DNA of 5,076 nucleotides from Clostridia bacterium (lineage in GTDB: Bacteria; Bacillota; Clostridia; Christensenellales; Aristaeellaceae): positions 1 through 5,076 of the forward strand of contig JAEDGL010000164.1 in NCBI GenBank assembly GCA_016297535.1, written 5' to 3'. The notes beneath the pieces were generated by a model. The model was given only the letters and a program-made list of their open reading frames with translations, was not told where the DNA came from and ran no database searches. The stretch's first letter is position 1; each line of letters starts with the position of its first letter. Shown piece after piece: positions 1 to 5,076 of the stretch. Both the position numbers and the translations under genes were made by a program.

Positions 1-7
1 TATACAT
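1..7 (-). CDS. Start of a coupled downstream gene, possibly serA (partial, edge)
   Basis: Only the first two codons and one further base are visible: ATG TAT A on the minus strand, one base after the serC stop codon (TAA-C-ATG). An AAGGAG motif lies inside the last codons of serC (minus strand, 23-18), about 10 bases before this ATG, which is good spacing for a ribosome binding site. This is the pattern of translational coupling in an operon. Many clostridial serC genes are followed by serA (3-phosphoglycerate dehydrogenase), and from memory several of those proteins begin Met-Tyr, which fits. The product is inferred from context only, since almost none of the gene is in the window. Confidence 0.5.
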
Positions 8-8
8 G

Positions 9-1088
9 TTACGCATTCTCCTTTTCAAAGGCCTTCATCACGTCCACCAGCTTCTTTACGCCTTCCACAGGCATGGCGTTGTAGATGCTGGCGCGCATGC
101 CGCCCACGCTGCGGTGGCCCTTGAGGTTGACCAGTCCGCGCGCCGCGGCGTATTTGACAAACGCCGCATCCTTTTCCGGATCGCCCGTTACAAAGGTAAC
201 GTTCATCAGCGACCGGCACTCCCTGCGCGCGGGAGCGGTGAACAGGGCGCTGTTGTCCAGATAATCGTAGAGCAGATTGGCCTTGTACACGTTCTGCTGG
301 TAAATGGCCGGCACGCCGCCCAGGTCGCGCAGCCATTCAAAGCCCAGCTTTGCCATGTAGATGCCGTAGGTGTTGGGGGTGTTGAGCATGCTGTCGTTTT
401 TGCTTTCCAGCTCCCAGTTCATCAGCTTGGGGCACAGGGCGTTTTGCCTGCCCAGCAGATCCCGGCGGATGATCATCACGCACAGCCCGGCGGGGCCGAT
501 GTTTTTCTGCGCGCCTGCAAAGATCACGCCAAATTTGGTTACGTCCAGCTCCTCGGAAAGGATGTTGGAGCTGGCGTCCGCCACCAGGGGCACCGCGCCG
601 GTATCCGGGATGGCGGTATAGCGGGTGCCGTAGATGGTGTTGTTGGTGGTGATGTAGGCATAATCCGCGTCGGCATTCCAGCGGATGCCATCCAGCGCGG
701 GCACATAGGTATAATTGTCCTCACGGCTGGAGGCCACGATGCGCACCTCGCCGTAGCGCCTGGCCTCCTCCGCGGCCAGATGGGCAAAGTTGCCGCTGTC
801 CACATAATCGGCCTTGCCGGAGGTCATCAGGTTCAGCGGCACGGCGCTGAACTGCAGCGTGGCGCCGCCCTGCAAAAACAGGATCTCGTATTCATCCGGC
901 ACGTTCATCAGCTGTTTGAGCAGCGCCTTGGTCTGGTTAAAGATATCCACATACATGGAGCTGCGGTGGCTCATCTCCATTACGCTCATGCCCTTGTCGG
1001 CATAGCACACCAGCTCGTCGCGGGCTTTTTCCAGCACGCTCTGGGCGATCATCGCGGGACCGGCGGAGAAGTTATAGACGCGTTCCAT
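9..1088 (-). CDS. serC: Phosphoserine aminotransferase
   Basis: SerC is a cytosolic PLP enzyme that moves an amino group from glutamate to 3-phosphohydroxypyruvate, giving O-phosphoserine, the second step of serine synthesis; the family also acts in PLP synthesis in some bacteria. The 359 residues match the usual family length of about 360. The N-terminus MERVYNFSAGPAM is the family signature. Also visible are FLQGGATLQF (residues 71-80), VADASSN with D171 near the cofactor, the PLP lysine K195 in AGAQKNIGPAG, NTPNTYGIY (236-244) and the C-terminal HRSVGGMRASIYN (325-337). The frame is open upstream to 1229, but the start at 1088 is preferred because it has an AGGAGG site 8 bases upstream and begins at the conserved N-terminus. 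A coupled gene seems to follow at once. No break or missing key residue was seen. Confidence 0.97.
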   Translation of the reverse strand: MERVYNFSAGPAMIAQSVLEKARDELVCYADKGMSVMEMSHRSSMYVDIFNQTKALLKQLMNVPDEYEILFLQGGATLQFSAVPLNLMTSGKADYVDSGNFAHLAAEEARRYGEVRIVASSREDNYTYVPALDGIRWNADADYAYITTNNTIYGTRYTAIPDTGAVPLVADASSNILSEELDVTKFGVIFAGAQKNIGPAGLCVMIIRRDLLGRQNALCPKLMNWELESKNDSMLNTPNTYGIYMAKLGFEWLRDLGGVPAIYQQNVYKANLLYDYLDNSALFTAPARRECRSLMNVTFVTGDPEKDAAFVKYAAARGLVNLKGHRSVGGMRASIYNAMPVEGVKKLVDVMKAFEKENA

Positions 1089-1096
1089 GAAATCAA

Positions 1097-1102
1097 CCTC
1101 CT
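1097..1102 (-). promoter_or_regulatory. serC ribosome binding site
   Basis: A perfect AGGAGG on the minus strand, 8 bases before the ATG at 1088. It decides the start of serC against the longer open frame, which would add 47 residues with no similarity to the family. Confidence 0.9.
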
Positions 1103-1157
1103 GCATTTTGGTCGGGACGTTTTCTGCCCTATTGGCTATATTTTGTCCGGTGGGGAT

Positions 1158-1186
1158 ATCATACAGGCAAACGCCCCAAAATGCAA
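1158..1186 (-). promoter_or_regulatory. Candidate serC promoter (sigma-A type)
   Basis: On the minus strand the -35-like element TTGCAT (1186-1181) is separated by 17 bases from the -10 element TATGAT (1163-1158). The -10 matches consensus at five of six positions; the -35 matches only in its first three bases. Transcription would start near 1151, leaving a leader of about 60 bases. Both elements lie in or against the hairpin at 1163-1209, so the hairpin would not be part of an mRNA made from here. The call rests on motif and spacing only. Confidence 0.45.
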
Positions 1187-1215
1187 GAGCATTCGGGGCG
1201 TTTGCCTGTTTTTTT
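1163..1215 (+). terminator. Strong intrinsic terminator, plus-strand orientation
   Basis: The arms 1163-1177 and 1195-1209 pair perfectly over 15 bases. An inner 5-bp stem (1180-1184 with 1189-1193) closes on the loop AAGA. Seven T residues follow at 1209-1215 on the plus strand. This is a textbook Rho-independent terminator for a plus-strand transcript, yet no plus-strand gene lies upstream in the window. On the minus strand, the direction of both flanking genes, the hairpin is preceded by A7 and followed by TATGATAT, so it has no U-tract there. It might still weakly end or process the transcript of the upstream minus-strand gene that stops at 1240. Confidence 0.75.
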
Positions 1216-1239
1216 ATTGTATTGTTCAAAGGGGGCAGA

Positions 1240-2934
1240 TCATTCCACCGTTACGCCCGTGGCCGATTTCCACGCCTTGCGCAGGGCTTCTTGATTTTGC
1301 ACGCCGTAGTTGGGGTCGTTGGCCTGGCACTCGCTCATATCGCGCAGGAAGTGCACGCAGTTCTGGCCGTTAAAGTTGTTGTTGGTAATGGTTTGGGTGC
1401 CGTGCGCCACGTTGTGCATGGTGGCCAGCGTCCAGCGCCCGTCCGGCAGCTTGACATACACGGCCTTGGGCGTCCAGGTTTCCTTGCCGCCAAAGGCGTT
1501 CATCATCTTTTCGGTGTCGTTGGCCGTAAGGGGCTCCACATCCGCGTGGCGGCCGCGGCTCATCACGTACAGCGTAAAGGTGATGCCGGTATCGGGATCG
1601 TACACCAGCAGGTTCTGGCCGGTTTTCAGGCTGGTTTTGATCTCGTTAAACCAGTGCAGCAGCTGGATGCGCTCGCCATTGCGGCCGGTAAAGGTGCCCA
1701 TGGCGGCCGCGCCCGCGCTGGAGCTGACCGTTCCGCCCGATCCGCCCGTGCTGCCCGAGCCGGAGGAGCCGGTATACGCCTTGGCGTTTCCGCTGTAGAG
1801 CAGGCTGAGGGTGGCGTTGCCCGCCACGCCGTCCGCCGTAAGGCCGTTGGCGCCCTGGAACAGCTTGACCGCCGCCGTGGTGGCCGGGCCGAAGGAACCG
1901 TCCACCTCCACGGGATAGTTAAGGCTCTTGAGGGCGCGCTGCATGGCGGTAACCTCCTCGCCCTTGGAGCCCTCCGCCAGACGGGGATAGGTGGTTGTGC
2001 CGCCGCCGGAGGAAGAGCCGCTGCCCGAGGAAGAGCCGCTGCCCGAGGACGATCCGTCGGAGGCGCTGCTTCCGTTGGCGGCGATGGCGCTGGAGGAGAA
2101 CAGCTTTTCAAACGTCCGGCTGCCCGCCAGTCCATCCGCGGACAGGCCGTTGCGCTCCTGGAACGCCTTGACCGCCGCCATGGAGCCCAGGCCGTACACG
2201 CCGTCAATCGCCTTGGTGTAATAGCCCAGCTCCTTCAGGCGGGTCTGCACCCGTACCACATCATCGCCCGTGTAGCCGCGGCGCAACGTGCGGGTAAAGC
2301 CGCCGGAGGACGAGCTGCCCGAGGACGAGCCGCTGCCCGACGGGGATTCGCCGGAGGAGGCATTGTCCAGCGCCTGCACCTTGGCGCTGATCAGCGCCAG
2401 CGTTTTGGTGCCGGCCAGGCCGTCCGGCGTAAGCCCGTTGGCGGACTGGAAGGCAATGACCGCGCGCTTGGTGCTTGCGCCAAACTTTCCGTCCACGCTG
2501 CCCACATCGTAGCCCAGCTTTTTCAGGTTCTGCTGCAGCTCGGTCACGCGGCTGCCGCTGGAGCCAAACTGAAGGGTGTTGGGATTGGAGGCAACCGGCT
2601 CGCTGCCCGAGGACGAGCCGCCCGAGGACGTACCCGCCTTGATTTCGGAATACAGCAGGCTCAGGGTGAGGTTGCCCGCCTTGCCATCCACCGTAAGGCC
2701 GCGCGATTTCTGATAGGCTTTGACCGCCTCGCGGGTACCGCTGCCAAATTTGCCGTCTGTGCCCTTGGGGTTAAAGCCCAGCGAAAGCAGCGCCTGCTGC
2801 AATTCCAGCACCTCGGCGCCGCGCGATCCATATTCAAGCGTTTTGTAGGCCGCAAGCGCAGCCGGCTGGCATATCAGCAGCAGCGCGGCCAGCGCCGCCG
2901 CCATCCATTTGCGCCAAAGAACGGTCTTTTTCAT
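1240..2934 (-). CDS. Secreted protein with four peptidoglycan-binding domains and a C-terminal domain of unknown function
   Basis: The 564-residue product has a Lys/Arg-containing N-terminus and hydrophobic core, with likely signal peptidase cleavage after residue 29 (ALAA/Y), so it is probably exported. Four PG_binding_1-type repeats follow at about 32-97, 120-184, 216-280 and 317-381. Each shows the pattern GSxGxxVxxLQxxLxxLGY, DGxFGxxTxxAVxxFQxxNGL, then DGxAGxxTLxLL. Ser/Gly linkers separate them (about 101-112, 191-212, 286-312, 386-406). Residues about 413-564 form another domain with HADVEPLTANDT (463-474), TMHNVAHGTQTITNNNFNG (505-523) and CVHF (526-529). From memory similar tails occur in other clostridial peptidoglycan-binding proteins; no function is known to me. 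The first part suggests it anchors to the cell wall. The start at 2934 is preferred over one at 3018 because a GGGAGG site and the signal peptide begin there. It diverges from the gene at 3200. Confidence 0.9.
   Translation of the reverse strand: MKKTVLWRKWMAAALAALLLICQPAALAAYKTLEYGSRGAEVLELQQALLSLGFNPKGTDGKFGSGTREAVKAYQKSRGLTVDGKAGNLTLSLLYSEIKAGTSSGGSSSGSEPVASNPNTLQFGSSGSRVTELQQNLKKLGYDVGSVDGKFGASTKRAVIAFQSANGLTPDGLAGTKTLALISAKVQALDNASSGESPSGSGSSSGSSSSGGFTRTLRRGYTGDDVVRVQTRLKELGYYTKAIDGVYGLGSMAAVKAFQERNGLSADGLAGSRTFEKLFSSSAIAANGSSASDGSSSGSGSSSGSGSSSGGGTTTYPRLAEGSKGEEVTAMQRALKSLNYPVEVDGSFGPATTAAVKLFQGANGLTADGVAGNATLSLLYSGNAKAYTGSSGSGSTGGSGGTVSSSAGAAAMGTFTGRNGERIQLLHWFNEIKTSLKTGQNLLVYDPDTGITFTLYVMSRGRHADVEPLTANDTEKMMNAFGGKETWTPKAVYVKLPDGRWTLATMHNVAHGTQTITNNNFNGQNCVHFLRDMSECQANDPNYGVQNQEALRKAWKSATGVTVE
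2009..2052 (-). repeat. 18-bp tandem repeat in a Ser/Gly linker
   Basis: An 18-base unit occurs twice in perfect tandem (2009-2026 and 2027-2044), followed by a partial third copy broken by a base change. It encodes SSS/GSG blocks in the linker between the third and fourth peptidoglycan-binding domains. Related units recur in the linkers near 2305-2340 and 2605-2632. The unit is a multiple of three, so slippage would change linker length without breaking the frame. Confidence 0.8.
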
Positions 2935-2944
2935 GTTGCAGATT

Positions 2945-2950
2945 CCTCCC
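2945..2950 (-). promoter_or_regulatory. Ribosome binding site of the peptidoglycan-binding protein gene
   Basis: GGGAGG on the minus strand, 10 bases before the ATG at 2934. It decides the start in favour of the signal-peptide methionine over the ATG at 3018, which would overlap the promoter below. Confidence 0.85.
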
Positions 2951-2998
2951 GGATATTGTTGCGGAGCAGTCCAAAAACAAACCTGTCCACTGAAACCC

Positions 2999-3027
2999 AT
3001 TATAGCAAACCATTTCAAAAAAGTAAA
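2999..3027 (-). promoter_or_regulatory. Sigma-A promoter of the peptidoglycan-binding protein gene
   Basis: On the minus strand TTTACT (3027-3022, four of six bases of the -35 consensus) lies 17 bases from a perfect TATAAT (3004-2999). TGC directly before it makes an extended -10. Transcription would start near 2992, giving a leader of about 57 bases. This is the best promoter match in the window and suggests housekeeping expression. Confidence 0.75.
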
Positions 3028-3137
3028 TCATTTGTTTCTCACAAGTTACAAAAATGTCATAAATTCATTTCGGAATGTGAAAAAAAAGAAGCACTTTCGC
3101 CGCAAGAAAATGGTAGACTGGTTCGTTGAAATAGGCA

Positions 3138-3160
3138 GAAAAGGCCAATCGGGCCTTTTC
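3138..3160 (+). other. Hairpin in the leader of the DGW-repeat gene
   Basis: A perfect 9-bp inverted repeat, GAAAAGGCC with GGCCTTTTC, encloses the loop AATCG. It lies 40 bases upstream of the ATG at 3200. No T-run follows beyond the four Ts in the arm, so it is not a good terminator. It may be a leader structure, or chance. Confidence 0.5.
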
Positions 3161-3170
3161 AAACCGCAAG

Positions 3171-3187
3171 CGGGGCGCCGTGCCCCG
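3171..3187 (+). other. GC-rich stem-loop touching the ribosome binding site
   Basis: CGGGGC pairs with GCCCCG around the loop GCCGT. The last base of the 3' arm (3187) is the first base of the GAGGAGA ribosome binding site. Such a stem could hold the site open or partly hide it. No known riboswitch class was recognised here. Confidence 0.45.
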
Positions 3188-3193
3188 AGGAGA
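3187..3193 (+). promoter_or_regulatory. Ribosome binding site of the DGW-repeat gene
   Basis: GAGGAGA lies 6 bases before the ATG at 3200. It fixes the start at the signal-peptide methionine, although the frame stays open upstream to 2909 and crosses the neighbour's promoter and 5' end. Confidence 0.8.
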
Positions 3194-3199
3194 CAGAGC

Positions 3200-4183
3200 A
3201 TGAAACGATTTTTCAAAAGTACTGTCGCGCTGCTTCTGTGCCTGATGCTGTGGCTTCCTCCCGCGCTGGGCGAGGATTGCTTTACCATCGATGTGGATAC
3301 GCTGGATGTGGACCGCCTGAACAGCGACGATTACGTTGCCGCGGCCCTGTCCGCCAGCGCGCAGGGCGTGCGCATTCGCAAGTACATCAGCCAAAGCAGC
3401 GAGGTTGCCGCCTCCGTGCGCCTTACCCTTACGCAGATGAACACCAAAACGCTGCTGTTTGATAAAAACTACGGCTATCAATCCGGCACGTTTGACTCCG
3501 GCGTTCTCTATCTGCCCTATGCAGGCGGCAGCGCCATCCCCTATCTGATTACGCTGTACGTGGGCGATTACGTATACGCCCTGCCCTTTATGCACCTGCA
3601 GCGCCGCATGGAATCCAACGGCGCGAGCACCGCGGGCGTGCGCTTGCGCGATCTGGAGCCCGCCCAGAGCAGCGACTGGCTGATGGGTACCATGGTGGAT
3701 TTGAACGAGCTGCGAAGCAGCGGCAGCCGCACGGTGGAGATTTGCGCTTCCAACAGCTGCGTGATCGGGTCGGCAACCATCCAGCTAAGCGGAGGCGAGC
3801 TGGGGGTGCAGCTGCGCTTTTTGCCGGCCGCGGATGTGGAATTGAGGGACGCCAGCCTGTATGTGATTACCGATGGCAACGTGCTTGCAACCACGCGCGC
3901 CCACAGCGTGTACGACCGGGTGGATGTTTCCGCAGCGGAGCGGGCGCTGATCTACGTACCCATGCAGGTAAGCTACGATCCCGCAGGCCTCGCCGCCTTT
4001 TGCTACGATGCGGAGGAGGCGCGCGCTCAGCAGCGGCTGTGGAACAGGGCCCACGAATCCGCCGCCGGGTCCGATACGCCTGCGAACGGGGCGTACGTTC
4101 CCTCCGAAGGTGACGGCTGGCAGGATGGATGGAGCGATGGCTGGGACGACGGTTGGAGTGACGGCTGGAGCGATGGCTGGTAA
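3200..4183 (+). CDS. Secreted protein of unknown function with C-terminal Asp-Gly-Trp repeats
   Basis: I do not recognise this 327-residue protein. It begins with a signal peptide (MKRFFK, a hydrophobic core at about 8-20, likely cleavage after ALG at residue 24), so it is probably exported. No lipobox or later membrane segment is evident. A short Asp-rich stretch follows (DVDTLDVDRLNSDD, 31-44). The body looks rich in beta strands, in two parts of roughly 55-135 and 160-262, with four cysteines after cleavage (27, 182, 187, 268). A short, probably helical and charged stretch follows (about 261-287), then a Ser/Ala/Gly/Pro linker. The tail, residues 304-327, is six copies of DGW spaced every four residues, with the last Trp directly before the stop. 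The gene is divergent from the peptidoglycan-binding protein gene and upstream of spo0A. A role at the cell surface is inferred only from the signal peptide and neighbour. The repeats might bind carbohydrate or assemble, but this is a guess. Confidence 0.88.
   Translation: MKRFFKSTVALLLCLMLWLPPALGEDCFTIDVDTLDVDRLNSDDYVAAALSASAQGVRIRKYISQSSEVAASVRLTLTQMNTKTLLFDKNYGYQSGTFDSGVLYLPYAGGSAIPYLITLYVGDYVYALPFMHLQRRMESNGASTAGVRLRDLEPAQSSDWLMGTMVDLNELRSSGSRTVEICASNSCVIGSATIQLSGGELGVQLRFLPAADVELRDASLYVITDGNVLATTRAHSVYDRVDVSAAERALIYVPMQVSYDPAGLAAFCYDAEEARAQQRLWNRAHESAAGSDTPANGAYVPSEGDGWQDGWSDGWDDGWSDGWSDGW
4109..4180 (+). repeat. 12-bp coding repeat encoding (x)DGW units
   Basis: Six units encode GDGW, QDGW, SDGW, DDGW, SDGW and SDGW at the very C-terminus of the gene at 3200. 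Synonymous positions vary (GAT/GAC, GGC/GGA/GGT, AGC/AGT) while D, G and W never change. That suggests the peptide pattern is kept by selection rather than being a fresh DNA duplication. Confidence 0.9.
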
Positions 4184-4231
4184 CGCCGTCTGCTTTCACC
4201 CCGTTTGACGGACAAAAACAGCACAGATTTC

Positions 4232-4264
4232 AGGGGGCTGGAAAACTGCGGTTTTCCGCCCCCT
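4232..4264 (+). terminator. Terminator-like hairpin after the DGW-repeat gene
   Basis: AGGGGGC pairs with GCCCCCT, and GGAAAAC pairs with GTTTTCC, with one bulged T (4239) and the loop TGCG. The hairpin lies 48 bases after the stop at 4183. The sequence after it (TTAATATG) is a poor T-run, so termination may be partial. The hairpin separates the upstream gene from spo0A. Confidence 0.65.
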
Positions 4265-4393
4265 TAATATGAAAAGATTTTTTGATTCCGCCAATTGGCT
4301 GCATGTAACGATGAAAAGTCTACCTATTATATGTCGGATGATGTAACTTTTAAGCTAATTTGGCCGAATTTCCCTATTCACGGCGGATTATGT

Positions 4394-4401
4394 GTTATGA
4401 T
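4394..4401 (+). promoter_or_regulatory. Candidate extended -10 promoter for spo0A
   Basis: TATGAT at 4396-4401 matches five of six bases of the -10 consensus and is preceded by TG plus one base (TGT at 4393-4395), the extended -10 pattern. No good -35 is seen 16-18 bases upstream. Transcription would start near 4408, with a leader under 30 bases. In Bacillus subtilis spo0A has separate vegetative and sigma-H promoters; only one candidate is reasonably supported here. Confidence 0.4.
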
Positions 4402-4420
4402 GCATTTACAAATTCACTTA

Positions 4421-4427
4421 GGGAGGG
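4421..4427 (+). promoter_or_regulatory. spo0A ribosome binding site
   Basis: GGGAGGG, 8 bases before the GTG at 4436. It decides the start against two in-frame ATG codons at 4397 and 4400, which overlap the candidate -10 element and have no comparable site before them. Confidence 0.8.
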
Positions 4428-4435
4428 AAACCATC

Positions 4436-5076
4436 GTGACAAACACCCGCATTCTGATTGTTGATGACCACGGGACCCTTCGCAAAAGCCTGGCGGATTT
4501 TTTACGCCGACAGGAAGGCATTGACGAGGTACGCGAGGCCGCTAACGGCGTGGATGCGCTGAAATGTCTGCACGAAAGCCGTTTCGACATTCTGGTAACC
4601 GATATTGTCATGCCAATGATGGATGGCTACATGCTCATGGAAGAACTGCGCCGTCAGCAAATCGTTCCGCAACCGCGCATCATTGTAACCAGCGCCCTTG
4701 GGCGGGATGATTTCATCACCCGTGCCGTGGAGCTGGGCGCGCAGTTCTACATGGTCAAGCCCTTCGAACCGGAGCACCTGCTGGAACACATTCGTGAGCT
4801 GGCCGACGGCGGCGCGCATGTTCTGCCCTCCGCCCACACCCCCGCCCCCGTGCACGTCCAAAGCCTGGATGAGCGCCTGGGCAGCCTGTTTCTGACCATC
4901 GGCATTCCGGCGCACATCAAGGGCTACCAGTACCTGCGCCATGGCATCAAGCTGGTGATCGAGCAGCCCGACATGATCAACCGCATCACCAAGGAGCTGT
5001 ACCCCACCATCGCCAAGCACTTTGGCACCAGCGCCAGCAAGGTGGAACGCGCCATCCGCCACGCCATCGAGGTGGC
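4436..5076 (+). CDS. spo0A: Sporulation master response regulator Spo0A (3' end outside the window)
   Basis: Spo0A is the cytosolic response regulator that, when phosphorylated through the phosphorelay or by orphan kinases, binds DNA and commits the cell to sporulation. Visible are 213 residues of roughly 260 expected. The receiver domain (about 4-125) has the acidic pocket D10 and D11, the phosphoacceptor D56 in VTDIVMP, S86 at the conserved Thr/Ser position and K108 in MVKPF. After a short linker (about 126-142) comes the Spo0A-specific DNA-binding domain with GIPAHIKGYQYLR (156-168), ITKELYPTIAKHFGTSASK (184-202) and VERAIRHAIEV (203-213), close to the signature Spo0A C-terminal half. The GTG start is chosen because of the GGGAGGG site and because it puts D10, D11 and D56 at the same numbers as in Bacillus subtilis. 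The sequence is open to the window edge with no frameshift. Confidence 0.97.
   Translation, partial: MTNTRILIVDDHGTLRKSLADFLRRQEGIDEVREAANGVDALKCLHESRFDILVTDIVMPMMDGYMLMEELRRQQIVPQPRIIVTSALGRDDFITRAVELGAQFYMVKPFEPEHLLEHIRELADGGAHVLPSAHTPAPVHVQSLDERLGSLFLTIGIPAHIKGYQYLRHGIKLVIEQPDMINRITKELYPTIAKHFGTSASKVERAIRHAIEV

Larger units (their letters stand above)
4184..4435. other. Non-coding region between the DGW-repeat gene and spo0A
   Basis: No convincing gene was seen in these 252 bases. The stretch holds a terminator-like hairpin (4232-4264), a perfect 10-bp palindrome GCCAATTGGC (4290-4299), and an AT-rich part from about 4265 to 4420 with the candidate spo0A control elements. The palindrome has no assigned role. 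Confidence 0.7.

Noticed and set aside
1089..1229. N-terminal extension of serC or a leader peptide in the upstream frame
   Set aside because: The extra 47 codons cross the hairpin and candidate promoter, lack a ribosome binding site at the first ATG and are not part of the SerC family, which begins at MERVYNFSAGPA.
6..1373. 455-residue plus-strand open frame opposite serC
   Set aside because: It is a shadow of serC: high-GC third positions remove stops on the opposite strand. The composition is His/Val/Gly/Ala-rich with no recognisable domain, and it would run through the terminator at 1163-1215.
3018..3060. Possible plus-strand promoter for the DGW-repeat gene (TTCTCA, 16 bases, CATAAA)
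   Set aside because: Both elements match consensus at only four of six bases in AT-rich sequence, and other equally weak pairs exist. It was not strong enough to list.
1087..3129. 680-residue plus-strand open frame opposite the peptidoglycan-binding protein gene
   Set aside because: It is antisense to a gene with a clear signal peptide and four domain repeats. Its protein is low-complexity Ala/Gly/Arg/His-rich sequence, as expected from the complement of GC-rich codons. No ribosome binding site suits it.
4583..4589. Exact Spo0A box (TTCGACA, the reverse of TGTCGAA) inside spo0A
   Set aside because: It lies in the codons for Arg-Phe-Asp-Ile of the receiver domain. A 7-base exact match is expected by chance about once in a window of this size, so it is probably coincidence.
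4502..5062. 186-residue minus-strand open frame opposite spo0A
   Set aside because: It is antisense to conserved Spo0A coding sequence and has no domain of its own.

Overview
The window looks like chromosomal DNA from a GC-rich, endospore-forming member of the Bacillota, most likely a clostridial lineage. The main evidence is an unmistakable Spo0A at the right edge. Strong AGGAGG-type ribosome binding sites and cell-wall-binding proteins with Gram-positive-style signal peptides agree with this. No phage, transposon, CRISPR or RNA gene was found.

Layout from left to right: (1) On the minus strand, serC (phosphoserine aminotransferase) occupies 9-1088. The first 7 bases of the window probably hold the start of a translationally coupled next gene, plausibly serA. 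(2) A 151-base gap at 1089-1239 holds the serC ribosome binding site, a candidate serC promoter and a very strong hairpin. The hairpin's T-run lies on the plus strand, which is the wrong way round for the neighbouring genes. (3) On the minus strand, 1240-2934 encodes a secreted protein with four peptidoglycan-binding repeats joined by Ser/Gly linkers, plus a conserved-looking C-terminal domain of unknown function. (4) A divergent control region at 2935-3199 has a good sigma-A promoter for the minus-strand gene and two small hairpins in the leader of the plus-strand gene. (5) On the plus strand, 3200-4183 encodes an unrecognised secreted protein ending in six Asp-Gly-Trp repeats. (6) A non-coding stretch at 4184-4435 holds a terminator-like hairpin and candidate spo0A promoter elements. 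(7) On the plus strand, spo0A starts at a GTG at 4436 and runs off the right edge.

How the genes relate: serC, probably with serA, makes serine from 3-phosphoglycerate. The two divergent secreted proteins share a control region and may both act at the cell envelope. Spo0A is the master switch for sporulation, but nothing in the sequence ties the secreted pair directly to it. In many clostridia spo0A follows spoIVB; here it follows the DGW-repeat protein. Nothing in the window makes a convincing complete new system. The least explained items are the DGW-tailed protein, the C-terminal domain of the peptidoglycan-binding protein, and the reversed terminator next to serC.
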